In this document: positions 1 through 7,681 of the stretch, piece by piece
Layout: every line of letters starts with the position of its first letter
Numbering within the stretch: position 1 is the stretch's first letter
DNA from: an uncultured Ruminococcus sp.
Lineage (GTDB): Bacteria > Bacillota > Clostridia > Oscillospirales > Ruminococcaceae
Reading direction: 5' to 3'
Length of the DNA stretch: 29,778 nt
Assembly (NCBI GenBank): GCA_946404705.1
Contig: CAMJES010000002.1
Coordinates: forward strand, 1-29,778
Made by a program: the position numbers and the translations under genes
Notes under the pieces: generated by a model
The model's input: only the letters and a program-made list of their open reading frames with translations
Database searches by the model: none
Told to the model about the DNA's origin: nothing

Positions 1-62
1 CCATGCCGCCATTTGCCGCAAAGCTAATCAGCTTTTTTTTATTCTCTCTGTGCGACTTAATC

Positions 63-91
63 ATTATATCACTAAAAGAACGCAATGTCAA
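63..91 (-). promoter_or_regulatory. consensus sigma-A-type promoter reading left out of the window
   Basis: On the minus strand there is a perfect TTGACA (86-91), a 17-base spacer and a perfect TATAAT (63-68). No gene starts before the window edge, so it should serve a gene lying left of base 1. The presumed 5' leader contains a small AAGCT/AGCTT stem. This is sequence-only evidence. Confidence 0.72.
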
Positions 92-197
92 GAGCCTTGC
101 GAAAATATTTTTGAAAAAGACTGCAATTTGTCGCTTTTTACAATGTGCGATTGCGTTTATATACCTTTGTTTATCATTATGCACATAAAATAGCCGT

Positions 198-776
198 TTA
201 TTCAGCGATCAAATCATTCAGCACAATAACAGAAGTCGGGCAATCCGCACCTCTGAATGCAACAAGTGAAAAAACATCGCCGCTGTCGAACGAATCATTT
301 ATATCATCTATCTGAAAACCCAACCGTACAAAGAATGATTTTCCGCCTGCCGCAGCAGCCGCTTTCCAGTTGCCCGCAACATTATAATAGTATTCCCTCG
401 AAAACGACTCGTTCACACTCTGAACCGCAACCGCAAAAGTCCTGCCGTCCGCATACCACATTTCATCGTTAAGATTTCTGCCCGAAATATTTATATAAAG
501 CATATCGTTTTCGCCGTCAAGTGTGCAGCTGTCCACATTAAACGCAATTCCGCCCGTTTCCGATGAAAAAGAATCGTTCACAATAACGGGCATCGTCTTA
601 GAAAAACCGAACAAGTCCAAGCTGTATCTGCATATTCCATTTTTTCCGTTCACCAAAAGGCACATTATTGCAAAGCAGGCGATAACAGCAAGAATGCATT
701 TGACAGAATTGTTAAAAGCCTTTTTAAAAGAGTTGTGTTCAAGCATTAACGCGCTCAGTTCTTTGTTTTCTTTCAT
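198..776 (-). CDS. hypothetical membrane-anchored protein, third gene of PH-domain operon
   Basis: I do not recognise this 192-residue protein. Its first 25 or so residues are polar and charged, then residues about 26-44 form one hydrophobic segment (ILAVIACFAIMCLLV), and the remaining ~145 residues are soluble, acidic and rich in Ser, Asn and aromatic residues. This suggests a single-pass membrane protein with a large domain that is probably outside the cell. The ATG at 776 is preferred over upstream in-frame codons because AAGGAG sits just before it. That ribosome site overlaps the stop codon of the preceding PH-domain gene, only 11 bases away, so the two are very likely co-transcribed and translationally coupled. 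No catalytic motif is visible and no function is proposed. Confidence 0.7.
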   Translation of the reverse strand: MKENKELSALMLEHNSFKKAFNNSVKCILAVIACFAIMCLLVNGKNGICRYSLDLFGFSKTMPVIVNDSFSSETGGIAFNVDSCTLDGENDMLYINISGRNLNDEMWYADGRTFAVAVQSVNESFSREYYYNVAGNWKAAAAAGGKSFFVRLGFQIDDINDSFDSGDVFSLVAFRGADCPTSVIVLNDLIAE

Positions 777-787
777 TTTTATACTCC

Positions 788-2239
788 TTAGTTTGTACTG
801 TATCCGAGCTGGGAAACCGCTTTTTCCGCATCGCAAAGCTGCAATCCCCTTATCCTGTGCCGCGTTGCACGTTCTCCGCGAGTGTAAAGCAGAAAATTGC
901 ACGAACCATTCAGCTTCTGCAAAAAATTCTGGCTTATGCGTATCTCCGATATCTTGTCAAGCGGAGCGATAACATTGTGGAAACCGAACGCCTTGCAGTA
1001 GCGTACAACAATGCTCCCCTTGCATATCTCTACGCCGTTAGACAGAAACGCCGCAAGATTTACTATCAGCAAATGCACCGCAACGATCTCCCCCATCGCC
1101 GCCGCAAACAGCGCAACGCTGTACCATTCGGGGAAGAAAAAAACGACTGCGGAAAATAAAAGTATTATCGCAAAAATAAGCACCGACGGCGGCCCGAGAA
1201 ATTTCATAATGTAGCTCGGCTTAACATCATAGCGCACCCCCTCATCCGAAGAAAACTCCGGCAGGAATTTTTCCATGACCTCTGCAACATTCTTTTTCCC
1301 CGTCACCGGCACAAAAACAGGTATCTCGTTTTTCTGTTTTCCATATCCCGAGCAGCTGACGTTCACCGACATCACCCGAAATATTTTCATCAGCATATTC
1401 TGCCGCAGGTCTGCATAGTTGACCTTATCCGCGTTTATATAATACAGCCACCGCGAAAAGAACCCGCTTTTTATCTGTATGCCGTTTTTGCTTTTTTCAA
1501 GCTCGAAATTGATGTGCCGCAGGTAGTTTGATATGAACGAGTAAAGCCACCCCGCACCTAAAATTATGATTATTCCGACCGTTACGGGCGTAATGCCGTA
1601 GATGACCTTTTCTGCTACCCTCGTCACATTGTTTACCGCTCCGAGAAACCTCTCTTCAAGCTCGTTTCCGACAAGACGTCCTCCCTGTATAAGGAACGTT
1701 CCAAAATAGATAAGCCCCGAAAGCGCCGATGAAAATGCCAGCGAGAAAAACAGCATACGCCGCCTGTTCGACTTGTAGCATATCTTTTTTTCATCACTTT
1801 CCATCTTAAAATATGTTAACATTTTGTCAACATCTTTTTCTCTTATAATAAGCTTGACATCGGGATCTTCGCGCTTGTTTACAGTCGAACTGCTGTCCGT
1901 GTCAAGAAGAATTGTGACCGCCCTGAGCGGACGCATCGCAAAAGATTTTTTTATCAAGACAGCCGTAATTGATGTGTACGGTATCTTCATACTTTCTCTT
2001 ATAAACAACCCCGTCCGAACATATATCCTCTTTTTTCCAATGCAGAAATTTACATTCCACCAGTGAAAAAACGCCGCCCCAAAAATTGCCAAAACAACAA
2101 GAATGTCAAGATACGCACCCGACAGCCAGTTGTAAAAATCAAATCTAAGCGCAAGCAAACCTCTTAATAAAGGTATCAAAAGCAGCCAAAAATTTTTGGA
2201 AACATACCTTAGTATCGCGATCGGATGCTGCCTTTTCAT
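788..2239 (-). CDS. multi-pass membrane protein with three bacterial PH (YdbT-like) domains
   Basis: The 483-residue protein alternates hydrophobic pairs with bPH2-type modules, as in the YdbT family. Each module has the signature of this fold: a 'G.F.R....IPY..I' or 'G.FSRW...INADKV' strand pair. They occur at about residues 69-140, 250-320 and 405-475. Membrane segments are visible at about 12-60, 160-186, 215-240 and 345-395. In Bacillus, YdbS/YdbT-type proteins are linked to resistance to other strains' antimicrobial peptides; whether that applies here is unknown. The ATG overlaps the TGA of the upstream PH gene by four bases (ATGA), a sign of translational coupling, and GGGAG lies seven bases before it. 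The family call is firm, the role is not. Confidence 0.8.
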   Translation of the reverse strand: MKRQHPIAILRYVSKNFWLLLIPLLRGLLALRFDFYNWLSGAYLDILVVLAIFGAAFFHWWNVNFCIGKKRIYVRTGLFIRESMKIPYTSITAVLIKKSFAMRPLRAVTILLDTDSSSTVNKREDPDVKLIIREKDVDKMLTYFKMESDEKKICYKSNRRRMLFFSLAFSSALSGLIYFGTFLIQGGRLVGNELEERFLGAVNNVTRVAEKVIYGITPVTVGIIIILGAGWLYSFISNYLRHINFELEKSKNGIQIKSGFFSRWLYYINADKVNYADLRQNMLMKIFRVMSVNVSCSGYGKQKNEIPVFVPVTGKKNVAEVMEKFLPEFSSDEGVRYDVKPSYIMKFLGPPSVLIFAIILLFSAVVFFFPEWYSVALFAAAMGEIVAVHLLIVNLAAFLSNGVEICKGSIVVRYCKAFGFHNVIAPLDKISEIRISQNFLQKLNGSCNFLLYTRGERATRHRIRGLQLCDAEKAVSQLGYSTN

Positions 2240-2769
2240 TCTGTTTCTCCCTTTCCGAAAGGTTTCGCTTTCTTCTCTGCCTCTCTTTTAACAATGCTGA
2301 GGCGCACAGTTTTGGTTATCTCGTCAGCGTCCTTTTGTGACAAGAATATGAACATCATCCGTCCGCCGTACCCGTTGAACATAATGAAATTGAACCCCGT
2401 GTGCCTCCCTAAAGGCGCGGAAATTTTCGTCGTATACTGTACAGCCGAAAGCTTCATATACTGTACGTTTTTAACAAGCACTCCCGTTCTCGCAATTATG
2501 TCCTTGTCCGTAACGTAATACCTCGCGTTATTATACCATAAGGGCAATAATATTAAAATATACAAAATGTATACAGCTGTAAATAGGATCATTATCGACC
2601 ATATTATCACCTCTGCAACCGTGTTCCCCTCTATCGCAAAGTAGTCGGGATAACGCTTTTGCAGGATATACAAAACGTATTTTAATACTATTCCTATTAC
2701 AATCAGTAATACCAACGATAGCACTCTTAGTATATTTAAACTATTTCTGTCCGCATAGTATTTTTTCAT
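2236..2769 (-). CDS. membrane protein with one bacterial PH (YdbS-like) domain
   Basis: This 177-residue protein has two hydrophobic segments (about residues 12-34 and 50-77) followed by one bPH2 domain beginning at 'YYVTDKDIIARTGVLVKN', the usual layout of YdbS. It is the first gene of a minus-strand operon with the larger three-PH protein, which it overlaps by four bases. A pair of short and long PH proteins like this is the standard YdbS/YdbT arrangement, and the two probably form one membrane complex. The start is uncertain: a TTG at 2772 is immediately followed by ATG at 2769, with GAGG 7 or 10 bases upstream. I use the ATG. Function is otherwise inferred from the family only. Confidence 0.78.
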   Translation of the reverse strand: MKKYYADRNSLNILRVLSLVLLIVIGIVLKYVLYILQKRYPDYFAIEGNTVAEVIIWSIMILFTAVYILYILILLPLWYNNARYYVTDKDIIARTGVLVKNVQYMKLSAVQYTTKISAPLGRHTGFNFIMFNGYGGRMMFIFLSQKDADEITKTVRLSIVKREAEKKAKPFGKGETE

Positions 2770-2844
2770 CAACCGTTAACCTCGTTTTGCTTACCTTTTT
2801 CAACGCATTTATGCTCATATTATTAAACCGAATATCATACTATT

Positions 2845-2873
2845 ATTATATCATATTTTAACGGTTTTGAAAA
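2845..2873 (-). promoter_or_regulatory. probable promoter of the PH-domain operon
   Basis: A perfect TATAAT (2845-2850 on the minus strand) stands 17 bases from a weak TTTTCA (2868-2873), about 75 bases upstream of the first PH gene. The -10 is convincing and the -35 is poor. Confidence 0.5.
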
Positions 2874-2896
2874 CCTCTTTCTGAATTTTGTAATAA
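2867..2896 (+). promoter_or_regulatory. possible promoter of the symporter gene
   Basis: TTGAAA (2867-2872) and TAATAA (2891-2896) with an 18-base spacer lie just upstream of the TTG start at 2928. The -35 overlaps that of the divergent PH operon. The match is modest. Confidence 0.3.
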
Positions 2897-2927
2897 CTTT
2901 ATTCCAAAAAGGGAGCGTGAGGAATAA

Positions 2928-4352
2928 TTGTATAATACAATTTGTAGTATTCTTTCTGAAATCAACGGCTTGTTGTGGGGGGATTTTTCGTTAATTCTTG
3001 TAATTTGTGCCGCAGCGTTTCTCTCCTTTCGCTGTAAATTTTTCTATATCATGCATCCGGTCAAGCTGCTTAAATATACATTATTTTCCAAAAAAGTAGA
3101 CAATAACAAAAACTCCGGTTCACTCACAAACTTCCAAACTTTGACAACAGCGCTTGCCGCTTCAATGGGAACGGGTAACATTATTGGAGTCGCAGCCGCC
3201 ATTTCGGTCGGCGGCGCTGGTGCCGTTTTTTGGATGATAGTGTCAGCATTTCTTGTAATGTCTTTCGCCTTTACAGAGAACATCCTCGCCACCCTCTATA
3301 AAAACCGCTCCCAAAACTCCGACTCAGCAGGCCCCCTGCTCTATATCGATTCAGCATTCGGTTCAAATCGAGTATCGGGCATTTTTTCCGCTGTTTGTAT
3401 AGCCGCTTCATTTGTCATCGGCAACATTACACAGGTCAATTCCGCCGCCGCTTCGCTCGATAATTTCAACGTCCCCACATATATCTGCGGCATTGTTTTT
3501 GCAATTCTTACCGCCGTTGCTGTCCTCGGTACGCGGACAAATATTGCCAAAATAACCGAAAAGCTTGTCCCCTTTGCCGCCCTTTTTTATATATCGGGTT
3601 CAGCTTTAATTCTCCTGATTTATAAAGATAATATTTCTAATGTATTAACAGATATATTCTCTTCTGCCTTTGGTATAAAGCAAATTTCGGGAGGAGTTTT
3701 AGGCTGCACATTGTCAAAAACCATCTCTGTCGGAGTGCGAAGAGGACTGTTTTCCAACGAAGCAGGAATGGGTACATCCACCTTTGCGCATACCTCCTCG
3801 GACTGTAAAAACCCGACCGTTATGGGCTGCTGGGCAGCGCTCGAGGTTTTTATTGATACTGTACTTTTATGCACATTGACCGCCCTCGTTATCCTCTGTA
3901 CAGGAGCGGATAAATTGAACCTTTTCGGTGCCGATACCGTCATTGCCGCATTCAAAAACGGCTTTGGAAAACTCCCTTTTTCTATTCCTTTTTTGCCCAA
4001 AATCACCGGTACAACTCTGCCCGAATTGAGCATCTTCTTTTCGGAAACAGGCGGAATTTTCCTCGCAGCAGCAAATTCTGTATTCGCATTTGCAAGCGTT
4101 ATCGGTTGGTTTTTTTACGGCGAACGAAGCTGTACTTTTCTTGAAAAACGTTCACACGCAAAATTTCTCCCTGCATATAAATTCTTTTATGTCGCTGCCG
4201 TCTTTATAGGTGCTTCGATCAACGCCGATATCGTTTGGCAGCTTGCCGATGTTTTCACATTTTTTATGCTTATTCCAAATCTCTCTGCGATCCTTCTTCT
4301 TTCCGATCTTATTAGACCCTATATTTCCGTTTCGTCACTAAAAAACCAATGA
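2928..4352 (+). CDS. sodium:alanine/glycine symporter family protein (AGCS, AlsT-like)
   Basis: The 474-residue protein is almost entirely hydrophobic with about 10-11 membrane segments. It carries two AGCS (TC 2.A.25) hallmarks: 'GTGNIIGVAAAI' near residue 80, and 'RRGLFSNEAGMGTSTFAH' near residue 270. Members import alanine, glycine or related amino acids with sodium across the cytoplasmic membrane; the actual substrate cannot be read from the sequence. The start is TTG, chosen because GTGAGG is correctly spaced before it and no in-frame ATG is better placed. Length is normal for the family. It is a single gene on the plus strand, against the leading-strand direction of its neighbours, and converges on parB. 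Confidence 0.85.
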   Translation: MYNTICSILSEINGLLWGDFSLILVICAAAFLSFRCKFFYIMHPVKLLKYTLFSKKVDNNKNSGSLTNFQTLTTALAASMGTGNIIGVAAAISVGGAGAVFWMIVSAFLVMSFAFTENILATLYKNRSQNSDSAGPLLYIDSAFGSNRVSGIFSAVCIAASFVIGNITQVNSAAASLDNFNVPTYICGIVFAILTAVAVLGTRTNIAKITEKLVPFAALFYISGSALILLIYKDNISNVLTDIFSSAFGIKQISGGVLGCTLSKTISVGVRRGLFSNEAGMGTSTFAHTSSDCKNPTVMGCWAALEVFIDTVLLCTLTALVILCTGADKLNLFGADTVIAAFKNGFGKLPFSIPFLPKITGTTLPELSIFFSETGGIFLAAANSVFAFASVIGWFFYGERSCTFLEKRSHAKFLPAYKFFYVAAVFIGASINADIVWQLADVFTFFMLIPNLSAILLLSDLIRPYISVSSLKNQ

Positions 4353-4477
4353 TATCACTTTACTTATACTAAAGAACAGCTAATACTTTTCTGCCGTTTT
4401 CAAAATCTGCTCAAAGACGAAAACTCGTACATTTCTCAAAGCGGCGAAACGGACGCTGTGCTTTAATCAACTATTCC

Positions 4478-4583
4478 TTATACTAAACACCATTTAAAAT
4501 ATGGAAAAAATCAAGCCGACAATCTCGAATATATAGGATTTCGGCGCAGATTTTTTCCCGTTTTTTATTGGTGTTTAGTATTA
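4478..4583. repeat. palindromic repeat, family 1 copy 1
   Basis: The element is bounded by a perfect 13-bp inverted repeat, ATACTAAACACCA (4480-4492) and its complement (4569-4581). Inside are a second paired block GGAAAAAATC (near 4503 and 4549) and imperfectly paired 'AAGCCGAC' / 'TCGGCGCA' blocks, so the whole unit can fold into one long hairpin. A second copy, split by another element, lies at 7682-7907. It has no coding capacity and resembles a small non-autonomous palindromic element. Confidence 0.75.
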
Positions 4584-4676
4584 GATAGCCTATTCTTCAT
4601 TTCCAAGGATTTATTTTAATTTGATTATAACTTAGTTTATGTAAACAAGTCAAAAATTCACTCTGATTTAGTCAAT

Positions 4677-4700
4677 GTGTAAAGTGAATTCACTTTACAC
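4677..4700. repeat. perfect 24-bp palindrome
   Basis: GTGTAAAGTGAA is followed at once by its exact complement, with no spacer. A palindrome with no loop is more typical of a dimeric protein binding site than of an RNA hairpin. It lies 24 bases from the arms of the parB terminator. What binds it, if anything, is unknown. Confidence 0.6.
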
Positions 4701-4713
4701 TTATTTTTCCTAT

Positions 4714-4751
4714 AAAAAACGGCTTTGATGTAGTTTTTCAAAGCCGTTTTT
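4714..4751 (-). terminator. Rho-independent terminator of the parA-parB transcript
   Basis: A perfect 14-bp stem (AAAAACGGCTTTGA paired across a nine-base loop) lies seven bases after the parB stop and is followed on the minus strand by a T-run. The A-run at the other end means it could also work for plus-strand transcripts arriving from the symporter gene. Confidence 0.85.
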
Positions 4752-4758
4752 CGCAATT

Positions 4759-5652
4759 TTATTCTGCCTTGTATTCGCTTGATATTCCGATAGTAAGCTT
4801 CTGCGCTAACGAAGCCAAATCATCCATTCCAAAGTAATCTAAAGTTATCTTTCCGCCGTTTCCGTCAGCCGCAGGAGCGATTTTCACTTTTCTGCCAAGA
4901 CGTTCTCTGAGTGCGATCTCCATCTCGGTGCAGTAGTTTCTGACCCTTCTGCTGTTTTCATCGGGTACCTCTGCCTGTTTCGAAGGCGCATCCTCTTCCT
5001 GCTTTGCGATAAGCTTTTCTATTCCCCTTACCGTAAGCTTTCCGTCCGAAGCCTGACGAGCGATCTGCTCCATCGTTTCCTCGTCCTTAGCCGAAGCGAT
5101 TGCCTTAGCCTGTCCGAGTGAAAGCTTTCCGGAAATCAACATCTGCTGAATGACCTCAGGCATTTCAAGCATCCTGACCGAGTTTGCAATGCTCGAACGC
5201 GACTTTCCGATGACCTTTGAAAGTTGCTCCTGCGTCATGTTGTATTTTTCCATAAGATCTTTGTAAGCCGCAGCTTCTTCTATCGGATTGAGATTTTCAC
5301 GCTGAATATTTTCAATAAGTGCAGCCTTTGCAACCTGTTCATCATCAAATTCCTTAACAACAGCTGTGATCTCGTTCATGCCGAGCATCCTGCATGCTCT
5401 CCAGCGGCGTTCTCCGGCAATTATCTGATATCCCATTGCAGATTTGCGAACCACGATTGGCTGAATAAGTCCGTTCTCACGAATACTCTCCGCAAGATTT
5501 GCGATAGATTCCTCGTCAAAATTCTGACGAGGCTGATTTTTGTTCGGCTCGACCTCAGATATTCTGAGTGTCAGAACTCCGTTTGAGCTTTCATTGTTGT
5601 TATCTTCAAAAAGAGCGTCCAAACCCTTTCCGAGTCCCGTTTTCTTACCCAT
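4759..5652 (-). CDS. parB: chromosome-partitioning protein ParB (Spo0J)
   Basis: This 297-residue DNA-binding CTPase loads on parS sites and spreads, organising the origin and recruiting SMC. The ParB N-domain is at about 26-115 with the CTP-binding box GERRWRA (80-86) and the second box 'ENIQRENLNPIEEA' (from 114). A helix-turn-helix follows at about 139-162 ('MTQEQLSKVIGKSRSSIAN'), then a linker and a C-terminal dimerisation domain. The start codon has GGAGG eight bases upstream and overlaps the end of parA by eight bases, so the pair is coupled. Three parS-like palindromes lie nearby. Length and order are typical. Confidence 0.95.
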   Translation of the reverse strand: MGKKTGLGKGLDALFEDNNNESSNGVLTLRISEVEPNKNQPRQNFDEESIANLAESIRENGLIQPIVVRKSAMGYQIIAGERRWRACRMLGMNEITAVVKEFDDEQVAKAALIENIQRENLNPIEEAAAYKDLMEKYNMTQEQLSKVIGKSRSSIANSVRMLEMPEVIQQMLISGKLSLGQAKAIASAKDEETMEQIARQASDGKLTVRGIEKLIAKQEEDAPSKQAEVPDENSRRVRNYCTEMEIALRERLGRKVKIAPAADGNGGKITLDYFGMDDLASLAQKLTIGISSEYKAE

Positions 5653-6457
5653 TTGCGCCGCCTCCGATCAATGCTTTTTTTGCTTTATCTTCCGCCTTGT
5701 GGCGTGAAAGCATCTCCGCCGCAAGCGCTTCGTAAGCCTCCGCTCCCCTCGAAGAGCCGTCAAAATATATCACAGGTTTACCGAAGCTCGGTGCCTCGGA
5801 AATTCTGACATTTCTCGGAATGACCGTGTTGAAGACTTTGTCCGAAAAATGCTTCTTGACCTCACGAACAACCTGCTGTGTAAGATTTAAACGTCCGTCA
5901 AACATAGTGAAAAGTATGCCCTCAATGTCAATATTCGGGTTATAGCGTTTTTTCACAAGTCGTATCGACTCAACAAGCTGCGAAAGTCCCTCCAGCGAGT
6001 AGAATTCACATTGCAGCGGCACAAGCACAGTATCACAAGCGCAGAGCGCATTTACCGTCAGCAACGAAAGTGATGGCGGACAGTCGATGAAAATGTAATC
6101 ATATTCGCTTTTTATCGTCAGAAGCTGCATTTTAAGTCTGTTTGAACGATTCTCTAAATCAACAAGCTCTATGTCTGCGCCTGCAAGCTGCGAAGTTGAC
6201 GAAACCACCGATACATTCTTGAATTCCGTCTTGATGATTGCTTCGCCTATCCTTCGTTGACCGAGCAGTACATCATAAACCGTTATTTCAGCGTTCCTCT
6301 TGTTGATTCCGAAACCGCTTGTCGTGTTTCCCTGTGCGTCAATGTCAACGCAAAGCACTTTTTTTCCTTTTTTTCCAAGGCAGGCAGCCAGATTTACGAC
6401 CGTAGTCGACTTGCCAACGCCGCCTTTCTGATTCGCGACCGCTATTATACGCGCCAT
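5645..6457 (-). CDS. parA: chromosome-partitioning ATPase ParA (Soj)
   Basis: The 270-residue protein is a MinD/ParA-type ATPase that works with ParB to separate origins and, in Bacillus, also controls DnaA. The deviant Walker A motif KGGVGKST is at residues 11-18, followed by 'DIDAQGNTTSGFG' (about 39-51) and the Walker B-type 'YDYIFIDCPPSLSLLT' (about 118-133). The ATG has GAGGAG about ten bases upstream. A consensus promoter with an extended -10 sits 60 bases before it, and parB overlaps its end. Orientation away from dnaA and membership in the origin cluster support the chromosomal Soj role rather than a plasmid system. Confidence 0.94.
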   Translation of the reverse strand: MARIIAVANQKGGVGKSTTVVNLAACLGKKGKKVLCVDIDAQGNTTSGFGINKRNAEITVYDVLLGQRRIGEAIIKTEFKNVSVVSSTSQLAGADIELVDLENRSNRLKMQLLTIKSEYDYIFIDCPPSLSLLTVNALCACDTVLVPLQCEFYSLEGLSQLVESIRLVKKRYNPNIDIEGILFTMFDGRLNLTQQVVREVKKHFSDKVFNTVIPRNVRISEAPSFGKPVIYFDGSSRGAEAYEALAAEMLSRHKAEDKAKKALIGGGANG

Positions 6458-6516
6458 TTTATAAGATCTCCTCTTTTTGTCGTATTTTTTGCCATTATAT
6501 TGGCCTTTCTATTAAA

Positions 6517-6545
6517 ATTATAGCACACTCGCCCTTACATATCAA
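6517..6545 (-). promoter_or_regulatory. promoter of parA-parB
   Basis: On the minus strand TTGATA (6540-6545) is separated by 17 bases from TATAAT (6517-6522), which is preceded by TGC, giving an extended -10. It lies about 60 bases upstream of the parA start. Confidence 0.8.
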
Positions 6546-6620
6546 GTCTTTCTGCTTTTTTTGTAAATTATTTCAATTATAGCATATATATTTTGTTTTG
6601 CTTTGTGACCCGTCTTAAAT

Positions 6621-6636
6621 TGTTCCACGTGGAACA
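6621..6636. promoter_or_regulatory. parS: parS site 1
   Basis: The perfect 16-bp palindrome TGTTCCACGTGGAACA differs from the Bacillus parS consensus only at the fourth base of each half-site, where C replaces T. The palindrome extends to 20 bp (6619-6638). It is placed between parA and noc, where ParB would be expected to load. Confidence 0.85.
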
Positions 6637-6656
6637 ATCTGCCTCGCGCATAAAAA

Positions 6657-6672
6657 TGTTCCATGTGGAACA
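6657..6672. promoter_or_regulatory. parS: parS site 2 (one-base variant)
   Basis: TGTTCCATGTGGAACA matches site 1 except for a C-to-T change in the central CACGTG. It starts 36 bases from site 1, about 3.4 helical turns. The central change could weaken ParB binding. Confidence 0.7.
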
Positions 6673-6680
6673 TTTTGTCG

Positions 6681-6715
6681 AAAAAGCGGCTTGGAATAAA
6701 CTTACCAAGCCGCTT
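6681..6715 (-). terminator. Rho-independent terminator of noc
   Basis: A perfect 11-bp stem (AAGCGGCTTGG, 6684-6694, pairing with 6705-6715) lies 15 bases after the noc stop and runs into a T-run on the minus strand. Confidence 0.85.
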
Positions 6716-6730
6716 AAAATCAATATGTAA

Positions 6731-7537
6731 TTAGTGTTCTGTCGGTATCCTCACAATATACTCAATATATCCATTCTCTTTTATCTTCTGCGAATCCGCA
6801 TTTATTCCTGCCGCCTTCATCATCTCAACCGCTTTGTTTATCGTGTTCACAAAGAGGCGTATATCCTTGAATGCCCCACTCCTGCGGCGAATGCTCTCGC
6901 GTTCGTTCTCTCTGTCGATCATTGCAGCAACAAGCCTTTCCGTCTGTTCAACATTATATCGCCTTGCAACAATATTCTCCACAGCTTCAAGCTGTAAACT
7001 TTCACTCGGCAGTTTGAGCAGCGCCCTTGCATGACGTTCTGTTAATCCACACGCACGAATCTTATCTCTCACAGTTTCCGGAAGTTTCAACAAACGCAGC
7101 TTATTTGCAACCGTAGACTGCGTTTTTCCAAGCCGTATTGCCGCGTCTTCTTGCGTCATTCCATAAAAATCAAGCAGCTTTGACAACGCTTCTGCTTCAT
7201 CAAAAAAATGAAGATCCTTTCGCTGAATATTCTCAACAAGCGCAAGTACAGCCGAATTTCTATCGGTCACATCCATTACAATGCATGGCGCAGTCGTTCT
7301 TCCAAGCATCCTCAGCGCACGAAAACGCCGTTCGCCTGCAATTATGATATAGCTGTCTTCCTCCGCTTTCACTGTAAGCGGCTGCAGCAAACCATTCTGC
7401 TTAATACTTTCTGCAAGTTCACTTATATCATCACCGAAAACAGTCCTCGGCTGATACGGATTTGCTTTTATCTTTTCCATCGGGATCTCAATCACTTTAT
7501 TAATTACTTTCTCTTTTGCTATAAATGGGAAGTTCAT
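6731..7537 (-). CDS. noc: nucleoid occlusion protein Noc (ParB paralogue)
   Basis: This 268-residue ParB-family protein has the same layout as the neighbouring parB product: N-domain with GERRFRA (68-74) and 'ENIQRKDLHFFDEA' (102-115), a helix-turn-helix at about 127-150, and a C-terminal dimerisation region. In Bacillus, Noc binds its own sites and the membrane to block division over the chromosome. The position between parA and rsmG is that of noc in Bacillus. The N-terminus (MNFPFIAKEKVINKVIEI) is shorter than in Bacillus Noc but could still be an amphipathic membrane helix. I saw no site resembling the Bacillus Noc binding sequence, so a second ParB-like role remains possible. GAGGAGG precedes the ATG. 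Confidence 0.82.
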   Translation of the reverse strand: MNFPFIAKEKVINKVIEIPMEKIKANPYQPRTVFGDDISELAESIKQNGLLQPLTVKAEEDSYIIIAGERRFRALRMLGRTTAPCIVMDVTDRNSAVLALVENIQRKDLHFFDEAEALSKLLDFYGMTQEDAAIRLGKTQSTVANKLRLLKLPETVRDKIRACGLTERHARALLKLPSESLQLEAVENIVARRYNVEQTERLVAAMIDRENERESIRRRSGAFKDIRLFVNTINKAVEMMKAAGINADSQKIKENGYIEYIVRIPTEH

Positions 7538-7568
7538 TTATATTCCTCCTCTTTTAACTTCTAACCTA

Positions 7569-7577
7569 ATTATAGCA
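7569..7577 (-). promoter_or_regulatory. extended -10 promoter element of noc
   Basis: TGCTATAAT on the minus strand lies about 32 bases upstream of noc. The same nine bases occur in the parA and dnaA promoters. No good -35 is present at 16-18 bases. Confidence 0.5.
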
Positions 7578-7681
7578 CCAATTATTAATATAATATGTCG
7601 AAATGGATATTATTTCCATTTAATTATAAAAATTTTAGCCGATAGTCCATATAAAACGAACTATCAGCTAAAAAAGCTGCT

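Larger units (their letters stand above)
4353..4758. other. 406-bp convergent intergenic region, symporter to parB
   Basis: No gene is visible. The region holds a ~106-bp palindromic repeat (4478-4583), a perfect 24-bp palindrome (4677-4700) and the parB terminator (4714-4751). The remaining sequence is AT-rich and shows nothing I recognise. No clear terminator directly follows the symporter stop codon. Confidence 0.8.

Noticed and set aside
3..188. 61-codon plus-strand frame at the left edge
   Set aside because: No ribosome site is visible, composition is that of AT-rich spacer, and it runs opposite to a consensus promoter inside it.
7596..7602. TGTCGAA, a Spo0A-box-like 7-mer near the noc promoter (another at 6676-6682)
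   Set aside because: A seven-base match is expected several times by chance in 30 kb, and nothing else indicates Spo0A control.
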